Source: Rickettsiales bacterium (GTDB lineage Bacteria > Pseudomonadota > Alphaproteobacteria > Rickettsiales > UBA1997). From it: a stretch of DNA of 9,756 bases. Both the position numbers and the translations under genes were made by a program. Positions 6,763 to 9,756 of the stretch are shown piece after piece; position 1 is the stretch's first letter; the number at the start of each line of letters is the position of its first letter. Where the stretch lies: assembly GCA_031269065.1 (NCBI GenBank), contig JAIRWJ010000099.1:1-9756 (forward strand). The letters are read 5' to 3'. The notes beneath the pieces are model-generated. The model worked only from the letters and a program-made list of their open reading frames with translations. It did no database searches and had not been told where the DNA came from.

Positions 6763-6989
6763 ATGCAATCCCTGTAAATAACTCTAATCATATGGGATAC
6801 CTTCAACAGCATGCCATAGATATCTCTGGTGCACCGAATCTCGGATTTGGCCCCTCTGTTCCTGAGCCCAAGGCCCTTCAGAGTATCCTTCTGGCGCTGA
6901 GTCCTACCGGATTCTCCTCCGGTTCGCTCCACCAGCACAACCTTATCGGCCAGCTCTTCAAACTTCTGTAGCCTAAGTCTCTGCGTCAT
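6759..6989 (-). CDS. rpmD: 50S ribosomal protein L30 with N-terminal extension
   Basis: L30 is a small large-subunit protein. The core is recognisable as [20 protein letters not shown] (16-35), [16 protein letters not shown] (36-51) and [17 protein letters not shown] (54-70). The product is 76 aa against about 60 in most bacteria, with an extra N-terminal stretch [15 protein letters not shown] and a few C-terminal residues (YRDCI). The ATG at 6989 is the only Met before the core and is preceded by AAGGAG 6 bases away, inside the end of rpsE, so the extension is probably translated. It follows rpsE by 2 bases and overlaps rplO by 4. Confidence 0.93.
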   Translation of the reverse strand: MTQRLRLQKFEELADKVVLVERTGGESGRTQRQKDTLKGLGLRNRGAKSEIRCTRDIYGMLLKVSHMIRVIYRDCI

Positions 6990-6991
6990 AT

Positions 6992-7738
6992 TTACTCCTT
7001 TCCCTGTTCACCACCGCCGGCTTTGTCAACTTCGCCGAAGGTCGTTGTACTGAAATTATCGCCGGCAACACCTTCATCGTTGGTACTGTCCGTAGATTTC
7101 TGACTGTCCTCTTCACCACTGCTGAGGCTACTAGTACCAGAATGCTCTTCTTCGGTTCCAGGAAAGTCTCCACCAACTAGCTCATCGCTAGGCATATTTT
7201 CTGGATCCGGTGTTCCCTTTGCTACTACATTTCTTCTCCGAACAATTTCGCTCACATGCTTCGACCTTCTGTCAGCGACATTTCTTGGAGAGTTTGTGCC
7301 TTTCAGAGCCTCAAATGTGGCTAAAACCATTCCGTAGGAATTGTTTGTGCCCAGAGACTTAGAAACTACATCCTGCACACCCAGGCACTCGAATATGGAT
7401 CTCATAGGACCACCAGAAATTATTCCGGTGCCGGCAGCAGCCGGCCTAAGAATGACGTGACCACGGCCGAATTTACCTTCGCAGTCATGGTGTATTGTCC
7501 TGCCTTCCTTCAGAGGGATTCTAATCATAGACCTCTTTGCATTTTCTAGAGCCTTATTCCTGGCATCGCCAACTTCCTTAGCTTTACCTGTTCCGAAACC
7601 AACCCTACCTTTGCCATCTCCTACCACCACCAGCGCGGCAAAAGATAACCTCCTACCTCCGGTGGTGGTCTTAGAAACTTTACCAACACAGATCAACTTC
7701 TCTACGAGATCTGTCATTTCCTTATTATTTCTGTACAT
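6992..7738 (-). CDS. rpsE: 30S ribosomal protein S5 with long acidic C-terminal tail
   Basis: S5 lies at the mRNA entry site and affects decoding accuracy and translocation. The core (about 1-172) shows [20 protein letters not shown] (13-32), [21 protein letters not shown] (33-53), [20 protein letters not shown] (80-99) and [19 protein letters not shown] (103-121). The product is 248 aa against 160-175 in most bacteria. Residues 173-248 form a Ser/Thr/Gly-rich tail with 19 Asp/Glu and 4 Lys, with no predicted fold that I can see. A highly negative tail is odd on a basic rRNA-binding protein. The frame is unbroken and the rpmD ribosome binding site lies at its very end, so the tail is not an obvious frameshift product. 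ATG at 7738 follows AAGAGGA. Confidence 0.96.
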   Translation of the reverse strand: MYRNNKEMTDLVEKLICVGKVSKTTTGGRRLSFAALVVVGDGKGRVGFGTGKAKEVGDARNKALENAKRSMIRIPLKEGRTIHHDCEGKFGRGHVILRPAAAGTGIISGGPMRSIFECLGVQDVVSKSLGTNNSYGMVLATFEALKGTNSPRNVADRRSKHVSEIVRRRNVVAKGTPDPENMPSDELVGGDFPGTEEEHSGTSSLSSGEEDSQKSTDSTNDEGVAGDNFSTTTFGEVDKAGGGEQGKE

Positions 7739-7761
7739 AAATCCTCTTAATTCTGTTCAAA

Positions 7762-8118
7762 CTAAAAATCCAGACCATTCCTCCTAGCAGCCTCTGCCAG
7801 AGATCTAACTCTGCCAGCATAGAGATACGGCCCCTTGTTGAAAACTACCCTCGTCAGACTAATCTTGCTTGAATTCCTAGCAAGTTCCTCACCTACAAGT
7901 TCAGCTATCTCAATTCCACTCTTGCCTGTCGTCTTCTCCGCCAGAGAGGCGGTTTTAGACGAGGTACAGACCAGAACCCTACCATCAGAGTCCACAACCT
8001 GGGCATAGATATGTTTGTTGCTTCTAAAAACACTCAGCACGGGCCTCCCATCCCTGTTATGTTTTCTGATCCTGTAAGCGTTTCTAAACTTTCTTCTTTC
8101 TACCAGTTCTGTCTTCAT
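7762..8118 (-). CDS. rplR: 50S ribosomal protein L18
   Basis: L18 binds 5S rRNA and places it on the large subunit. The 118-aa product has the basic N-terminus ERRKFRNAYRIRKHNRDGRP (7-26), the core LSVFRSNKHIYAQVVDSDGR (28-47) and ends with VVFNKGPYLYAGRVRSLAEA and ARRNGLDF. Length and ends are normal. ATG at 8118 lies 11 bases after rplF with only a weak TGAG-type binding site; 23 bases separate its TAG stop from rpsE. Confidence 0.97.
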   Translation of the reverse strand: MKTELVERRKFRNAYRIRKHNRDGRPVLSVFRSNKHIYAQVVDSDGRVLVCTSSKTASLAEKTTGKSGIEIAELVGEELARNSSKISLTRVVFNKGPYLYAGRVRSLAEAARRNGLDF

Positions 8119-8129
8119 AAATACTCATT

Positions 8130-8666
8130 CTATTTCTTCTTACCTTCTTTTCTAAGGATCTCTCGATCCTTATACTTAATACCTTTACCCTTGTAGGGCT
8201 CGGTGGTCCGCAGAGAAATAATCCTGGAGGCAAAATTACCAACAGCCTCCCGGTCGTCGCCCTGCACAATCACCAAATTTGGTTTTTCAGGAGTAACAGT
8301 CAGGCCAACCGGAATCTTCACAAATATGTCATGACTGTAACCCAATCCAAGAACTAACATATCCTTGATCACAACAGCTCTATAGCCAACCCCATTGTAC
8401 TCCAAAACCACCTTAAATCCATCGGTAAGCCCTCTAACAATATTATTGAGATTACTTCTATGGAGACCAGAAAAAACCACACTCCCAGCCATATTTTCCT
8501 TCTCCCGAACTACCAATTGATTATTCTCAAATACCACATCAACTCTATCCCCAAAATCATAGGTCTTCACCCTATCTTTTTTCTTCAGGGTCACAATAGT
8601 TTCGCTTACGCTGACCCCCAAGTCATTTGGAATCTTTATCGGTAACTTTCCTATTCTGCTGGTCAC
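8130..8666 (-). CDS. rplF: 50S ribosomal protein L6
   Basis: L6 binds near the sarcin-ricin loop and the factor-binding site. The 178-aa product begins TSRIGKLPIKIPNDLGVSVS, has GLTDGFKVVLEYNGVGYRAV (79-98) and LVLGLGYSHDIFVKIPVGL (104-122), and ends with the family motif EPYKGKGIKY (156-165) and a basic KEGKKK tail. The start codon is GTG at 8666, with GGAG 4 bases upstream; no ATG lies close by. It follows rpsH by 9 bases. Confidence 0.97.
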   Translation of the reverse strand: MTSRIGKLPIKIPNDLGVSVSETIVTLKKKDRVKTYDFGDRVDVVFENNQLVVREKENMAGSVVFSGLHRSNLNNIVRGLTDGFKVVLEYNGVGYRAVVIKDMLVLGLGYSHDIFVKIPVGLTVTPEKPNLVIVQGDDREAVGNFASRIISLRTTEPYKGKGIKYKDREILRKEGKKK

Positions 8667-8675
8667 AAAACTCCG

Positions 8676-9065
8676 TCAAAATATTTTTAGTAAAAGTTCA
8701 CCACCAACGTTGAGACGTTTGGCATCATAGTCTGTTATAACACCCCTTGGGGTTGACAAAATAATAACTCCCAGCCCATTGTAGACCACTGGAATATCGT
8801 CAACTCCAGAATAGGCCCTCCGGCCAGGCCTGGATATCACTTCAATTTCCTTTATGGACGGCTGCAGACCATTATAGGACAGCACAACCTCTATAAAGTC
8901 AAAACTACCGTTGCTATCCATCCTGTATTCTTTAATAAAACCGTCCTTCTTCAGAATTTCCAAAATATTTAACTTCAACCTAGAACTGGGCGTAGTCACC
9001 CTTCTTTTCTTAGCCATTTGTCCATTTTTAAGACAGGTAACCAACTGGGACACTAAATGGTTCAT
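8676..9065 (-). CDS. rpsH: 30S ribosomal protein S8
   Basis: S8 binds the central domain of 16S rRNA and, in E. coli, represses the spc operon by binding mRNA near the start of rplE, which lies outside this window. The 129-aa product shows GQMAKKRRVTTPSSRLKLNI (15-34), KKDGFIKEYRM (39-49), IEVISRPGRRAYSGVDDIP (73-91) and GLGVIILSTPRGVITDYDA (97-115). The N-terminal MNHLVSQLVTCLKNGQ is diverged from the common SMSDPIADMLTRIRNAQ form but aligns in length. AGGTG lies about 5 bases before the ATG at 9065 and shares bases with the rpsN stop. Confidence 0.97.
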   Translation of the reverse strand: MNHLVSQLVTCLKNGQMAKKRRVTTPSSRLKLNILEILKKDGFIKEYRMDSNGSFDFIEVVLSYNGLQPSIKEIEVISRPGRRAYSGVDDIPVVYNGLGVIILSTPRGVITDYDAKRLNVGGELLLKIF

Positions 9066-9072
9066 ATTTCAC

Positions 9073-9378
9073 CTACCAACTTGATTTTTTTAAACCCGGA
9101 ATTCTACCCTGGGAGGCCAACTTTCTGAGCATGATCCTAGACACTCCAAAGTATCCATGATACGCCCTTGGCCTACCGGTCAGCTCACACCTGTTTCTAT
9201 ACCTAACTTTGGACGAGTTTCGAGGCAACTCGGAGAGCTTTATCATAGCCCCTACCCTAACATCCGCTGCCAGGCTTTCGTCCTCGGAGATCCTCTTGAG
9301 TTCCGCCCTCTTGGCAGCAAATCTCTCGATTTTCTCCTTTCTCTTTTTGTTTTTATCTATCGCACTTACTTTTGCCAT
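9073..9378 (-). CDS. rpsN: 30S ribosomal protein S14 (zinc-free long form)
   Basis: S14 sits in the head of the small subunit. The 101-aa length and the absence of paired CxxC motifs mark the zinc-independent form. Diagnostic stretches are KKRKEKIERFAAKRAELKR (11-29), LPRNSSKVRYRNRCELTGRP (51-70) and RAYHGYFGVSRIMLRKLA (71-88), ending IPGLKKSSW. The ATG at 9378 follows TAGGAG with 8 bases between GGAG and ATG, and the TAG is the rplE stop. Seven bases separate it from rpsH. Confidence 0.98.
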   Translation of the reverse strand: MAKVSAIDKNKKRKEKIERFAAKRAELKRISEDESLAADVRVGAMIKLSELPRNSSKVRYRNRCELTGRPRAYHGYFGVSRIMLRKLASQGRIPGLKKSSW

Positions 9379-9389
9379 ATTCTTTTCTC

Positions 9390-9756
9390 CTACTTTAAAG
9401 GAAAATTCAGTTCAAGCAACAGCATCCTACATTCTTCTATGCTTTTGGCGCTAGTCACTATACTAATGTCCATACCCATAATTTTATAAGCCTTATCCAA
9501 ATCAATCTCCGGAAAAATTGTGAATTCCTTCAGACCAAAACTGTAGTGGCCACTCTGGTTAAAACCTTTGTATGACAAACCTCTAAAGTCCCTAATCCTC
9601 GGCAGAGCTATATAGACTAGTCTTGTCAGAAACTCATACATTTTTTTGCCCCGAAGAGTGACCCTGCAGGCTATAGGGGTTGCCTCCCGAAGCTTAAAGC
9701 TCGAGATAGACTTCCTCGCATTCACCAGCACAGCTCGCTGTCCTGCCAGAGTTGTC
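9390..9756 (-). CDS. rplE: 50S ribosomal protein L5 (5' partial)
   Basis: L5 binds 5S rRNA and contacts P-site tRNA and S13. Only the last 121 codons or so lie in the window; the reading frame continues past the right edge, so the internal GTG at 9731 is not the true start. The fragment carries [20 protein letters not shown] near its start, then [60 protein letters not shown] and [11 protein letters not shown], all in family order, and ends in LELNFPLK (FGFPF-like in other bacteria). Its TAG stop forms part of the rpsN ribosome binding site. Confidence 0.97.
   Translation of the reverse strand, partial: TTLAGQRAVLVNARKSISSFKLREATPIACRVTLRGKKMYEFLTRLVYIALPRIRDFRGLSYKGFNQSGHYSFGLKEFTIFPEIDLDKAYKIMGMDISIVTSAKSIEECRMLLLELNFPLK

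Noticed and set aside
6763..6768. TTG start of rplO two codons upstream of the ATG
   Set aside because: The AGGGA site would touch the TTG, whereas it sits 6 bases before the ATG, which also forms the ATGA overlap with rpmD.
6973..7176. A 67-codon minus-strand frame overlapping the S5 tail
   Set aside because: It raised the question whether the S5 tail is a frameshift product, but it shows no S5-like sequence, and the rpsE frame runs cleanly to its TAA beside the rpmD start.
9390..9731. Start of rplE at the GTG at 9731
   Set aside because: L5 sequence (TLAGQRAV) continues in frame to the window edge, so the GTG is an internal Val codon.

Overview
The window is almost entirely a conserved bacterial ribosomal-protein gene cluster, with one orphan phage-type gene beside it. 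Gene order on the minus strand is rplE (partial), rpsN, rpsH, rplF, rplR, rpsE, rpmD, rplO, secY, adk, rpsM, rpsK, rpoA, rplQ, rplS, which is the spc operon run directly into the alpha operon. The placement of adk between secY and rpsM, the absence of rpsD between rpsK and rpoA, and the absence of rpmJ after secY fit an alphaproteobacterium. Heavy use of AGA/AGG for Arg and ATA for Ile even in ribosomal genes, fairly low GC, and a lone phage-type terminase all suggest a reduced, host-associated lineage such as Rickettsiales. That placement is inference; the sequence does not give me a genus.

Region 1-402: the last 72 codons of an unrecognised plus-strand gene (2-220), then a short spacer, then 153 bases that read in frame into the terminase but hold no usual start codon. 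Region 403-1689: a large terminase subunit with both ATPase and nuclease motifs, on the plus strand. Region 1698-9756: fifteen minus-strand genes, transcribed from right to left. No gap between them exceeds 25 bases and two pairs overlap (rpmD/rplO by 4, adk/rpsM by 8). The promoter lies right of the window, and no convincing terminator is visible at the left end, where rplS and the terminase converge with 8 bases between their stop codons. No stretch over 300 bases lacks a gene.

How the genes work together: the cluster encodes proteins of both ribosomal subunits, the RNA polymerase alpha subunit, the SecY translocon channel and adenylate kinase, so it couples output of the translation, transcription and export machinery. 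Translational coupling is likely, because at five junctions the UAG stop codon forms part of the next gene's Shine-Dalgarno sequence and two pairs overlap.

The unusual points are: a terminase whose conserved N-terminus lacks a normal start codon; rplS joined to the end of the alpha operon instead of the rpsP-rimM-trmD-rplS group; a 76-residue acidic tail on ribosomal protein S5; an EF-hand-like motif in the RpoA linker; a slippery A-rich end of rpoA whose -1 frame stops on the rplQ start codon; and an excess of UAG stops (9 of 15). I found no RNA gene, CRISPR array, insertion sequence or new multi-gene system.
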